DNA of 46,803 nucleotides from a virus, in IMG/VR virus record IMGVR_UViG_3300012920_010550, positions 1 through 46,803 of that record; one strand, 5' to 3'. Numbering within the stretch: position 1 is the first letter of the stretch; every line of letters starts with the position of its first letter. The position numbers and the translations under genes are program-made. The notes under the pieces are model-generated. The model made no database searches. It was not told the origin of the DNA and saw nothing but the letters and a program-made list of their open reading frames with translations. This document shows, one piece after another, positions 1 to 6,897 of this stretch.

Positions 1-1
1 T

Positions 2-1510
2 GAGGAAGTCGAAAAAAAGATTTTACAAAAAATTCTTTTATCTGACCCATCATATAGATATGCTTTTGGTCGTGGAAGAAAATTAGAAAAAGAGTGGAAC
101 AAAAACGCAATTCTAAAAGAAGTTCCTCCTGAACAAAAAGAGGATGCAAATTATGCCATAGATAATTCCAGCAATATTCTAAAAGGAGCCATCGCGCCCA
201 TAGAAAGCATTATTCATGACTTTTCCGTTGAAATGTTGAAAAGTCTAAAAAGCATCTTTATTCTTGATAACGAAAAAGAACTCCAAAGACAAAGAAAAGA
301 AGTTGAAAAAGCAATAAAAGCAATTCAGGCTTCTGGCTCTGAAGAGGCTATGCTAATTTTGCAAAAACAAATGGAAAAGCTAAAAAGTATTGAAAATATC
401 TCTACAGCTGCTGAAGGTTTTGTTTTTGATTATGATGGTCATACATATAAATTTACAGGTAATTTCGCCCCTATGAACCAACTATTGGGTTTATTCAAGT
501 ACGGTCGAAAAGGGATCCCTGCAATGGAAAAAATTGATGAATCCCTTATAAGTAAAGTTTATGATATAATCTTAGAAGAATTAGGATCAAATAAATTAGA
601 CGCTATTTATTTACCCGGAGGTTTCAAGCCTCCCCACAGAGGTCATTGGACCATGGTTCAAAGCGCTGCTGACAAATACCCAAATGTTCCAATCTATATT
701 GTCAGCGGAAAAGTCTCAAGAGAAGGAATAACCTTAGAAGATGCTGAAAAGATTTGGGATATTTACATCAAAGAATCCGGTCTAAATAACGTTGAATTGG
801 TCAAGGTCGACGAACCAATTGTAAGGACAGATAAAGATGGAAATCCTATCATAAAAAAAGATGGATCTACCTCGACTAGTACAAATCCGTGGGAGTGGAT
901 CAAGAAAAACGTTCCTGGAAATAAAACAAATATTGGAATAGTGTATAGCGAAAAAGATAAAAATTATGATGCCCTTGCTGATGTTCACTTAGGTGGGTTT
1001 GAAGACTTATCAGTTACTCCAATTATGGTTCCGGCATGCCCTGATGAAGACGGAAGTTGCGCTTTGAGTGCTACCAATTTTAGACAAGCTCTTAGAAATA
1101 GACAAGGATATGAAAATTTTATTCCTGAATTTGCTTCTGATAGGGCTGAAGATATTCTAGACGTTCTTGGGTTATCAAAAGAAGAACCTGAAAACGAACT
1201 TGTTGCCATGCATGAAGTTATTTTTTCATTGATAGAAGAAGTTATTGAAGAAAAGGAAACGAAAGTATCAAAAGCTGGCCAAGAACGCGTTGCAAATAAA
1301 ATTGCCAGTATGACAAGAGCTGGTGAATGTAAAGAAAATGCCGATCAATGTGCAGCAATCGCATATTCTTACGAAGAACAAGGCAAACTGGAGGAAGACG
1401 GTGATTTAGAAGAGGCATCAACAGCAGCATCGGCCGCTATTGGGTCCGGACCTTTTCCTGGGTTGAGAATAACAAGAAAAAAATCAAAAAGAAGCCATAA
1501 ATCAAACTAA
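2..1510 (+). CDS. Nucleotidylyltransferase-domain phage protein (5' partial)
   Basis: The reading frame is open from base 2, so the gene begins before the window; the internal ATG at 233 is not needed as a start. Upstream of the catalytic part is a charged helical stretch, then a block with the motif YKFTGNFAPMNQLLGLFKYG, which I associate with phage proteins of this type but cannot assign a function. The next domain carries GGFKPPHRGH (about 600-660), the HxGH nucleotide-binding signature of the cytidylyltransferase-like superfamily, which transfers NMP to a phosphorylated substrate. The C-terminus has a Cys-containing module (KIASMTRAGECKENADQCAA) and a basic tail. The combination suggests a multidomain phage protein rather than a housekeeping enzyme; the substrate is unknown. 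The following gene starts 28 bases downstream. Confidence 0.75.
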   Translation, partial: EEVEKKILQKILLSDPSYRYAFGRGRKLEKEWNKNAILKEVPPEQKEDANYAIDNSSNILKGAIAPIESIIHDFSVEMLKSLKSIFILDNEKELQRQRKEVEKAIKAIQASGSEEAMLILQKQMEKLKSIENISTAAEGFVFDYDGHTYKFTGNFAPMNQLLGLFKYGRKGIPAMEKIDESLISKVYDIILEELGSNKLDAIYLPGGFKPPHRGHWTMVQSAADKYPNVPIYIVSGKVSREGITLEDAEKIWDIYIKESGLNNVELVKVDEPIVRTDKDGNPIIKKDGSTSTSTNPWEWIKKNVPGNKTNIGIVYSEKDKNYDALADVHLGGFEDLSVTPIMVPACPDEDGSCALSATNFRQALRNRQGYENFIPEFASDRAEDILDVLGLSKEEPENELVAMHEVIFSLIEEVIEEKETKVSKAGQERVANKIASMTRAGECKENADQCAAIAYSYEEQGKLEEDGDLEEASTAASAAIGSGPFPGLRITRKKSKRSHKSN

Positions 1511-1538
1511 TTATAAGAAAACTGGAGTCTCTTTATAA

Positions 1539-2402
1539 ATGATTGATAGAAACAAAATGCTAGAAGAGCAACTTCTTAGAGAAACAATTCGAAAAGCAAT
1601 TCGAATTGTTCATAATAGAAAAACTAAAAAAGAAGAAAGTATTAGAACAATTGTTCGCCACCTAATCAAAGAAGCTAATCAGGTAAAGTATGAATATACT
1701 GCATTAAATTTGTTAGCGCATTTTATTAAAGAAACTGTTGGAGATCCCTCTAAGCCAGATAGTAATCCTGCTTTCAAGGATGCGTATACCGATCTTAGTT
1801 CTGGATCTGAAGATAGAGAAATTTTTGTTGAATTCCTTCTAGACTTTGCTAATGAAGATTTCAAGACGATGAATGCCAACAAACAACCAAAGCCCTTGGG
1901 ACAAGACTTTGTAGAAAAAGGCTTTGTTGATGATGAAGCTGAAAGTGAAGTTTTGGAAGAGCCAGAAGATGAAGTGATTACTGTTACTATTGGTGATCTT
2001 GAAAAACAAGGTGGGGATATCTCTCCTTCTGAAGAAGAGGAAGATCTTGCTCTTGGCGAAGATAGTATGGAAGAAGAGGTAGAAGAAGAACCAGAGTCTG
2101 GTGTAAAAGTTTATAGCAGAGAAGCTTACAAAAGAATGGGTCCATCTCTAAGGAGATATTATGGACAAATTGAAAAAGGTAGCATGCTCAAGAAAGGCGT
2201 AGAAATTGATGGAAGAGAATATCAGCCTGGAGAACTTTCTGAAAGAGATTTATTTCAAATCTATTTCAAGAAAAATTTAGTTCTCTGGGCAAATAGATAT
2301 GAAGATGAATTTTTCAATCAAACACCAGAAACTGATGTTGATATTGAGTCCGGAGGCGAAGAAGAAATGGGCACAGAAGAGGATATGGACTTAGGATTAT
2401 AA
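1539..2402 (+). CDS. Acidic hypothetical phage protein
   Basis: This 287-aa protein starts with ATG, with GGAG at 1524-1527. The N-terminal ~60 residues are basic and helical (IRKAIRIVHNRKTKKEESIR). The middle and C-terminus are strongly acidic, with Glu/Asp runs at about residues 130-185 and 265-287. No catalytic motif, signal peptide or membrane segment is visible. Its position directly after the nucleotidylyltransferase-domain gene suggests the two are expressed together, and the bipolar charge would suit a scaffold or adaptor, but that is inference. I do not recognise the family. Confidence 0.7.
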   Translation: MIDRNKMLEEQLLRETIRKAIRIVHNRKTKKEESIRTIVRHLIKEANQVKYEYTALNLLAHFIKETVGDPSKPDSNPAFKDAYTDLSSGSEDREIFVEFLLDFANEDFKTMNANKQPKPLGQDFVEKGFVDDEAESEVLEEPEDEVITVTIGDLEKQGGDISPSEEEEDLALGEDSMEEEVEEEPESGVKVYSREAYKRMGPSLRRYYGQIEKGSMLKKGVEIDGREYQPGELSERDLFQIYFKKNLVLWANRYEDEFFNQTPETDVDIESGGEEEMGTEEDMDLGL

Positions 2403-2421
2403 AAAAATTACATTTTTTTCC

Positions 2422-2450
2422 TTGACAGATTACCAAATCGTTGTTATATA
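2422..2450 (+). promoter_or_regulatory. Sigma70-type promoter
   Basis: TTGACA at 2422-2427, a 17-base spacer, and TATATA at 2445-2450. Transcription would start near 2457, immediately before the G-free repeat leader of the gene at 2577. It lies in a true gap between genes, which raises confidence. Confidence 0.8.
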
Positions 2451-2468
2451 TATATCATACTAAACAAG

Positions 2469-2568
2469 CTTAACACTCTAATCACTCTTAACACACTAAA
2501 CATTCTAATCATACTAACAATAATCACTCTAATCATACTAATAATAATCACTCTAAACACACTAATAT
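2469..2568 (+). repeat. G-free 24-bp tandem-repeat leader
   Basis: The 100 bases from 2469 to 2568 contain no G on the + strand. Two 24-bp units, 2505-2528 and 2529-2552, differ at a single base (C2518 versus T2542). Degenerate copies flank them, built from ~9-base words such as AATCACTCT, AATCATACT and AAACACACT. Transcribed from the promoter at 2422, it would form an unstructured 5' leader, because G is needed for both G-C and G-U pairs. No gene lies in the 174-base gap 2403-2576. Possible roles are a translational enhancer, a protein- or sRNA-binding array, or DNA-level operator repeats. Confidence 0.75.
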
Positions 2569-2576
2569 GAAGTAAT

Positions 2577-2951
2577 ATGATGTCTTGGAAGCGCAAGAAA
2601 AACTATAATGGTAAAAATAAAAATTATAGTATTAGCAATAAGCTAAAAAAAGAAAGGCGTTCGAGTGATGAATTTGAGATCATGCTTTCTAATCTTACGT
2701 TAGAAGAAGTTGTTGCTCTCAAATTAGAATTATCAACAAAGCCTGTATCGGGAAGATTGTATGGAATTCCTATTTGGAGTTCTTTACAACATATTGTACA
2801 AGATGCAGTATTCAAATATGCTTTTTCAGCTACTAGGACGCAAGGTGAAGCCATGCGTTTTCTTGGCTTGAAGGAGGATTCTTTTCATATTTTGAGAAAA
2901 AAGTTTGGTATTGATGATTATTTTCTTGACAAAAAAACAAAAAAACAATAA
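2577..2951 (+). CDS. Small basic Fis-like HTH protein
   Basis: A 124-aa protein with a very Lys/Arg-rich first 30 residues. The C-terminal segment at about residues 82-110, around TQGEAMRFLGLKEDSFHILR, resembles the helix-turn-helix of Fis and NtrC C-termini. It may bind DNA or RNA and act as a regulator. Two adjacent ATGs (2577 and 2580) are possible starts. No good Shine-Dalgarno precedes them, which is unusual here and leaves the G-free leader as the likely translation determinant. It follows a strong promoter, so early expression is likely. The HTH assignment is by pattern only. Confidence 0.6.
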   Translation: MMSWKRKKNYNGKNKNYSISNKLKKERRSSDEFEIMLSNLTLEEVVALKLELSTKPVSGRLYGIPIWSSLQHIVQDAVFKYAFSATRTQGEAMRFLGLKEDSFHILRKKFGIDDYFLDKKTKKQ

Positions 2952-3133
2952 AATATAAGAAAGGGAGAGAAGGGCGTTATAACTATAAACAAGGAGATGG
3001 ATCAATATCTCTCATGATCCTAGGGTAAAAAGGAGGCTTTCTTCCGAAATCCCGAATTAAAGAGAGGATAGCACGTTGGCAATGCGAGCAAACCAACCCC
3101 TTTAATCCCACATTATACAACAAAGAGAAAACA
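2952..3133 (+). other. Intergenic region with potential RNA structure
   Basis: This 182-base gap has no supportable gene; an ATG at 2997 opens only six codons. It contains a perfect 6-bp inverted repeat, GGATCA 2999-3004 with TGATCC 3015-3020. This overlaps an alternative pairing of GAGAT with ATCTC in the same stretch. A second stem is GTTGG 3075-3079 with CCAAC 3093-3097, and AAAGG near 3030 could pair with CCTTT near 3099-3103. It is richer in G and C than its surroundings. It could be a structured leader or small RNA upstream of the gene at 3134; no known RNA family is recognised. Confidence 0.35.
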
Positions 3134-3403
3134 GTGTTACATAAAGATATGATTGACGGAATGACGCTAGATCAGATAATTGATTTAGCATATACAGAAT
3201 ACGAAGAAAGTTTACCAGATAGTGCAAACTTAGAAATAAAAATTGGAAGTGACGATGGCGGCCGCCTTATTGAATTTCATGTCGAAGGTAAGAAAAACGC
3301 AGAACAACTTCGAGAAGAATTACCCCCTAAATACAAAAAGATGCGAACAATTGTCATTTATAGATACGAACCAGATCCTAGCTTGGAGGATTTACTATAT
3401 TGA
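3134..3403 (+). CDS. Hypothetical protein
   Basis: An 89-aa acidic protein beginning with GTG at 3134, with a weak AGAGA upstream; an in-frame ATG at 3149 is an alternative. No recognisable motif or membrane segment. Its stop codon overlaps the TTG start of the phosphoesterase gene, so the two are translationally coupled. The Shine-Dalgarno TTGGAGGA for the next gene lies inside this coding region. Confidence 0.6.
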   Translation: MLHKDMIDGMTLDQIIDLAYTEYEESLPDSANLEIKIGSDDGGRLIEFHVEGKKNAEQLREELPPKYKKMRTIVIYRYEPDPSLEDLLY

Positions 3404-4074
3404 AAAGATTGATCATATCAGATACCCATATTGGATCTAAATTCTATAAAGAGAAAGAATTATATGATTTTTTGGATACTCAAGAATATGATCAACTTAT
3501 ACTAAACGGGGACATAATTGAATTTCTAAAAATTCCTCGATTTACAGAGGGTTGTATGAAAATTGCTAAAAAAATAGATTTTTCAAAAGAAATAATCTAT
3601 ATTATAGGTAATCATGATGTAGCTCTAAGAAATTTTTCAAACAAAGAAATGTTTGGAATAAAATTCAAAACTGAATATGAATTCGAAGATAATGGTAGAA
3701 AATTTAGAATAGAACACGGAGATAAATACGAAAAAGGAATTGTTCATTATAGGACAACAATGAAAATAATTTCTGTTTTTCAAGATTTTTTAGAAAGATA
3801 TTTAAATATAGATATATCGACCTGGTTCAATAATCTAAAAATAAACAAAAGAAAAATAAAAAAATTATGGGATATAATTGATTTAAACAACGATGTTGAT
3901 GTTTTGATCGTTGGACATACCCATATTCCAGAAGCCGTGATTTGGATCGATGAGAATGAAAAAATAAAAACATATGTCAATACAGGAGATTGGGTTTCTC
4001 ATGCAACTTATGTTGAAATAAATAATGGAGTTGTAAGATTGAGAAATTTTTTAAAAAAACAAAATATAGAATAG
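3400..4074 (+). CDS. LpxH-like calcineurin-fold metallophosphoesterase
   Basis: A 224-aa protein starting at TTG 3400, with GGAGGA about 9 bases upstream. All metallophosphoesterase motifs are present in order: DTH (Asp8, His10), NGDI (Asp38), GNHD (residues 70-73), HGD (106-108) and GHTH (172-175). The size, the compact insert between HGD and GHTH and the HGDKY motif resemble the UDP-2,3-diacylglucosamine hydrolase (LpxH/YbbF, COG2908) branch, which cleaves a pyrophosphate in lipid A synthesis. Other phosphodiesterases of the fold, including nucleic-acid enzymes, remain possible. The next gene encodes a lipid-hydroxylase-like membrane protein, which makes a lipid substrate attractive. Confidence 0.8.
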   Translation: MKRLIISDTHIGSKFYKEKELYDFLDTQEYDQLILNGDIIEFLKIPRFTEGCMKIAKKIDFSKEIIYIIGNHDVALRNFSNKEMFGIKFKTEYEFEDNGRKFRIEHGDKYEKGIVHYRTTMKIISVFQDFLERYLNIDISTWFNNLKINKRKIKKLWDIIDLNNDVDVLIVGHTHIPEAVIWIDENEKIKTYVNTGDWVSHATYVEINNGVVRLRNFLKKQNIE

Positions 4075-4097
4075 TTACTATTGACTGAGAGGTTGAG

Positions 4098-4547
4098 ATG
4101 GTTGTTTTTGTTTTTTTGTGGTTTATTGGATTTTTTTTCACCTCTCTTATGTTTTATTTGAATCATAGATTCGTTGGCCATGGTAAACTGGGTAAGTGGC
4201 CTCTTCTAAAATACATAAGAAAAATGCATATGATTCATCATAAGAACGATTATAATGAAGAAAGAAACAATTATTTGAGGCTACCAGCATGGTCGAAACT
4301 TTTATTTTTTATAACATTTCTGATGATTTCTATGATTTCTTTATCATTTGCGTGTGGGTACTTATGTTATGTATTTTATTACGAATGGTTGCATTACAAA
4401 ATGCACAACGATGATCATACGGGCTGGTGCTCCAAGCATCATTTCATCCACCACAGAGAATCTGCAAAACATAATTTTTCAGGCACGATGCCTTTTATAG
4501 ATAAATTATTTGGAACTTATTATAAAAAAAACTTGACAACAAGATAA
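4098..4547 (+). CDS. Fatty acid hydroxylase/sterol desaturase-like membrane protein
   Basis: A 149-aa integral membrane protein with hydrophobic segments at about residues 1-20 and 68-97. It has the histidine clusters of the non-haem di-iron hydroxylase superfamily: HRFVGH (23-28), HMIHH (44-48), HYKMH (99-103), HHFIHH (114-119) and HN (125-126). Members hydroxylate or desaturate acyl chains, sterols or carotenoids at the membrane using O2; the length is close to beta-carotene-hydroxylase-type small members. The start is ATG 4098 after GAGAGG. It lies 23 bases after the LpxH-like gene. Together they suggest host-lipid modification, which is inference; the acceptor lipid cannot be read from sequence. 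Confidence 0.75.
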   Translation: MVVFVFLWFIGFFFTSLMFYLNHRFVGHGKLGKWPLLKYIRKMHMIHHKNDYNEERNNYLRLPAWSKLLFFITFLMISMISLSFACGYLCYVFYYEWLHYKMHNDDHTGWCSKHHFIHHRESAKHNFSGTMPFIDKLFGTYYKKNLTTR

Positions 4548-4561
4548 TGTCATGATATATT
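4533..4561 (+). promoter_or_regulatory. Sigma70-type promoter for tRNA-CAU
   Basis: TTGACA at 4533-4538, a 17-base spacer, and TATATT at 4556-4561. It lies about 20 bases before the tRNA gene and partly overlaps the end of the hydroxylase gene. Transcription would begin just before the tRNA and probably continue into the following genes. Confidence 0.75.
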
Positions 4562-4582
4562 ATTATTATGATGGAAAAGAAA

Positions 4583-4659
4583 GGGCTTATAGCTCAGTTG
4601 GTCAGAGCACCCGGCTCATACCCGGATTGTCCCAGGTTCGAGTCCTGGTAAGCCCACCA
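4583..4659 (+). tRNA. tRNA-CAU (Met or Ile2)
   Basis: A 77-base cloverleaf with encoded CCA. The acceptor GGGCTTA pairs perfectly with TAAGCCC. The D stem is GCTC/GAGC. The anticodon loop is CTCATAC with anticodon CAT, and the T stem is CCAGG/CCTGG with loop TTCGAGT. Two oddities are a C-A mismatch at the base of the anticodon stem (27-43) and C at position 38. The paired 1-72 argues against initiator tRNA. It may be elongator Met, or an Ile tRNA reading AUA after lysidine modification, which would suit an AT-rich genome. Confidence 0.93.
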
Positions 4660-4672
4660 AATAGGAGAATGA

Positions 4673-5134
4673 ATGTCTAGAATACAGAAACTAAAAATTG
4701 CAGAAATACCAGAATCTGCAATTGTAGTATTGAGATATATTGATGGCTCTAATGTAAATCGAGACCATGATTATGAAAACGATGTAATTGAAAGTACGTA
4801 TATCGCAAATCATTTGAGCGAAATGGTTATCAATCCATGTTTAGAAAATAATAATATTCTAAAAGAAATGAGAGACTGTGGCCTCTTGGATGATTATGAA
4901 AAAGGAACATTTGAATTTGAAAGTTATGTAGCAGAAGTTATCAAGGATAACTGGAGAAAATATGGCTGGATAGACGCAGATCTAACAAAGCATGGTTATA
5001 AAAAAGGGTATGCAAAAGTTTCTGCTTCCCTGACAACAACTGCATCAAGTATTTATCAGATGGCAGATTTTGAATTGTCAGGGTGGGAAATTATTATTAA
5101 AGACTCTTCAGATATTCTATATTTAGGTAGCTAA
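4673..5134 (+). CDS. Hypothetical protein between the two tRNA genes
   Basis: A 153-aa protein starting at ATG 4673, with TAGGAG about 6 bases upstream. It is mixed alpha/beta in appearance with no signal peptide, membrane segment or catalytic motif I can name. Cysteines are scattered rather than paired. It sits between tRNA-CAU and tRNA-Arg and is probably co-transcribed with both from the promoter at 4533. Function unknown. Confidence 0.7.
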   Translation: MSRIQKLKIAEIPESAIVVLRYIDGSNVNRDHDYENDVIESTYIANHLSEMVINPCLENNNILKEMRDCGLLDDYEKGTFEFESYVAEVIKDNWRKYGWIDADLTKHGYKKGYAKVSASLTTTASSIYQMADFELSGWEIIIKDSSDILYLGS

Positions 5135-5146
5135 TAAATTTTATAA

Positions 5147-5222
5147 GCCTCCGTAGCTCAACGGATAGAGCATCGGCCTTCTAAGCCGAGGGTTACACGT
5201 TCGAATCGTGTCGGAGGTGCCA
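5147..5222 (+). tRNA. tRNA-Arg (UCU)
   Basis: A 76-base cloverleaf with encoded CCA at 5220-5222. The acceptor GCCTCCG pairs with CGGAGGT, with a terminal G-U pair. The anticodon stem TCGGC/GCCGA encloses loop CTTCTAA with anticodon TCT. It reads AGA/AGG, and AGA is by eye the dominant arginine codon in this window, so a codon-supply role is plausible. The next coding region begins about 20 bases downstream. Confidence 0.95.
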
Positions 5223-5243
5223 TTTTGCAAAAAGAGGAAAAAA

Positions 5244-5855
5244 GTGAAAGATATTTATTGGGCATCATTGCCAACACACATTGTGGGATCAGAGCACGAG
5301 AATACAAAACCAGATGATAATAATAAAATTACAACAAAGCATAATAAAATTTATTTTTATTCTGAAGTCTCTCGCGCCAGAAATCTAGAACTAAATTTAG
5401 CAATCAAGTCTATGGAAGGAGATTTATTGCATGGCGCACAGCTTTCCGGTGGGGATCCGAGAAAAATTTTCTTGCACATCAATTCATACGGCGGTTCTGT
5501 GTTTGCGGGTTTTTCGAGCGTAGATTATATTTTAGGGTGTAAAGTTCCGACAGTATCTGTAATTGATGGCTGTGCTGCATCAGCGGCAACTATTATGAGT
5601 GTCACAGCAAATCATAGGCAAATCAACAAGCACGCATATATGCTAATTCACCAATTATCATCTGGAATGTGGGGCAAATATCAAGAACAGAAAGATACTA
5701 TGGAAAATAATGATAGAATTATGAAAATGATTATTTCTATCTACGAACAGCACACCAAAATTCCCAAAAAAGAATTGGATAAATTACTAAAGCATGATTT
5801 ATGGTGGGATGCCGAAACATGTCTCAAGTATGGTTTGGTAGATGAAATTGTTTAA
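5244..5855 (+). CDS. clpP: ClpP-like serine protease
   Basis: A 203-aa protein of the ClpP/crotonase fold. The catalytic triad is visible: Ser113 in GCAASAATIM, His136 in YMLIHQLSSGMWG and Asp189 in LWWDAETC. HINSYGGSVFAGF (about 78-90) supplies the oxyanion/substrate strand. I chose GTG 5244 because AGAGG at 5233-5237 lies 6 bases upstream; an upstream in-frame GTG at 5208 falls inside the tRNA. Phage ClpP-like proteins may replace or modulate host ClpP, or act as maturation proteases. No partner Clp ATPase is encoded here. The 3' end overlaps the start of a small membrane protein gene. Confidence 0.88.
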   Translation: MKDIYWASLPTHIVGSEHENTKPDDNNKITTKHNKIYFYSEVSRARNLELNLAIKSMEGDLLHGAQLSGGDPRKIFLHINSYGGSVFAGFSSVDYILGCKVPTVSVIDGCAASAATIMSVTANHRQINKHAYMLIHQLSSGMWGKYQEQKDTMENNDRIMKMIISIYEQHTKIPKKELDKLLKHDLWWDAETCLKYGLVDEIV

Positions 5856-6018
5856 AAAAATTTTGAAAAACTACTTAGTATTGGGAGTCGGAGTTATCTT
5901 CGGCTCTACAATCGCAACTATAGTGACATATGTGGTATTCTCAATCAGCCACGGTACCCCATCTGCTGCTAAGGTTTTGCAAATTCAAGAATGCCTGGAG
6001 GAAAAACTAAATGAGTAG
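5842..6018 (+). CDS. Small single-pass membrane protein (58 aa)
   Basis: ATG 5842 opens 58 codons, overlapping the ClpP end by 14 bases and the next start by 8. The N-terminus is basic (MKLFKKILKNY), followed by one hydrophobic helix at about residues 12-34 and a short acidic tail with one cysteine. The layout (Lys-rich cap, one transmembrane helix, cytosolic or periplasmic tail) matches small inner-membrane phage proteins. Function unknown. Overlap on both sides implies translational coupling, and GGAGG for the next gene lies within its 3' end. Confidence 0.65.
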   Translation: MKLFKKILKNYLVLGVGVIFGSTIATIVTYVVFSISHGTPSAAKVLQIQECLEEKLNE

Positions 6019-6466
6019 TGAAGAAGAAACAGCCGGCCCCACCATCATGGTTTCCGGTGGATTTGATCCAATTCATGTCGGTCATGTCCGCATGATTAGA
6101 GATGCAGCCAAATATGGCGATGTTATCGTTGTCGCCAATTCGGATGAGTGGCTTTTTCGCAAGAAGGGCTTCAATTTTATGGGTTTTAACGAAAGAAAAG
6201 AAATCCTTATGGCGATCAAAGGGGTGGTAGATGTTGTCGCGGTAGACGACAATGATGGTACTGTTTGTTCTGCATTATTAAAACATAAGCCCACTTATTT
6301 TGCTAACGGCGGTGATAGAACGTCCGATAATACTCCAGAAAAATTAGTCTGTGAAGAGTTGGGAATTAGAATGTTGTGGAACATAGGCGGTCAAAAAATT
6401 CAATCATCTTCAGATTTGGTAAAGACGGCGACTTCCCTAAAAGGCGACAAACATAGGGTAGGATAA
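6011..6466 (+). CDS. RfaE2/TagD-like nucleotidylyltransferase
   Basis: A 151-aa single-domain cytidylyltransferase-fold enzyme. Motifs are GGFDPIHVGH (16-25, with HxGH at 22-25), ERKEIL (61-66), ANGGDRT (98-104) and QSSSDLVK (131-138), which takes the place of the ISSTxxR signature. Such enzymes attach AMP or CMP to a sugar phosphate, glycerol phosphate or cofactor precursor; the closest resemblance is the C-terminal domain of RfaE/HldE (heptose-1-phosphate adenylyltransferase). GGAGG at 5997-6001 fixes the ATG 6011 start. It could make a second activated sugar for the glycosyltransferases downstream, but the substrate is not determined. Confidence 0.82.
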   Translation: MSSEEETAGPTIMVSGGFDPIHVGHVRMIRDAAKYGDVIVVANSDEWLFRKKGFNFMGFNERKEILMAIKGVVDVVAVDDNDGTVCSALLKHKPTYFANGGDRTSDNTPEKLVCEELGIRMLWNIGGQKIQSSSDLVKTATSLKGDKHRVG

Positions 6467-6624
6467 TGGTTAGTTTGATCAAAAATAAATCACCCCTATC
6501 AAAAGTAAAAAAAATAGCTTTTCATGTTGGTTTCTGGTCAGTTGTATCTGGAGTTGTTATTATAAATTCTTTGAGCAATGGTATCTATCAAGAAAAAAGG
6601 AAAAATGCCTACTTTAACGAATAA
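6466..6624 (+). CDS. Small single-pass membrane protein (52 aa)
   Basis: ATG 6466 overlaps the preceding stop (TAATG arrangement), preceded by AGGGTAGGA. The 52-aa product has a basic N-terminus (about residues 6-16), one hydrophobic helix at about 18-36 and a charged tail ending KRKNAYFNE. No homolog is recognised. It is the second of three similar-sized one-helix proteins within 1.3 kb. Confidence 0.6.
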   Translation: MVSLIKNKSPLSKVKKIAFHVGFWSVVSGVVIINSLSNGIYQEKRKNAYFNE

Positions 6625-6632
6625 TTATTATT

Positions 6633-6896
6633 ATGAGGGAAACTAACTGGTTTTTATATGTAGTAAAAGAAACTTTTATTGATGGTGATGATGTTATCAA
6701 AGCTGGAGAAAATGGAGTAGGAAGATGCTCTATGAGTCCTGGAATTATGGAAGCTCCCCATGGTATGATGTATGTAATACCTTATGAATTTGTGGCAGAA
6801 TATCACAAAAAAAGAGGACAAAAAAGGCCCTGTGCAACCTTGATAGCGGATGCTGCCGAAGCATACTTCGGAACACGATTGATAGATAGGAGATAA
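6633..6896 (+). CDS. Hypothetical protein (87 aa)
   Basis: Soluble 87-aa protein starting at ATG 6633, 8 bases after the preceding stop. There is no clear Shine-Dalgarno, so coupling is likely. It contains a conserved-looking segment rich in Gly, Met and Pro (around GRCSMSPGIMEAPHGMMYVI) and two cysteines. No motif names a function. It is flanked by genes for tiny membrane proteins. Confidence 0.6.
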   Translation: MRETNWFLYVVKETFIDGDDVIKAGENGVGRCSMSPGIMEAPHGMMYVIPYEFVAEYHKKRGQKRPCATLIADAAEAYFGTRLIDRR

Positions 6897-6897
6897 A

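Noticed and set aside
2461-2568. The repeat leader as a CRISPR array
   Set aside because: Units are contiguous 24-bp copies with no unique spacers and low complexity, so it is a tandem repeat.
5208-5243. GTG 5208 as the start of the ClpP-like gene
   Set aside because: It lies inside the tRNA-Arg gene; GTG 5244 has AGAGG 6 bases upstream and yields a normal N-terminus.
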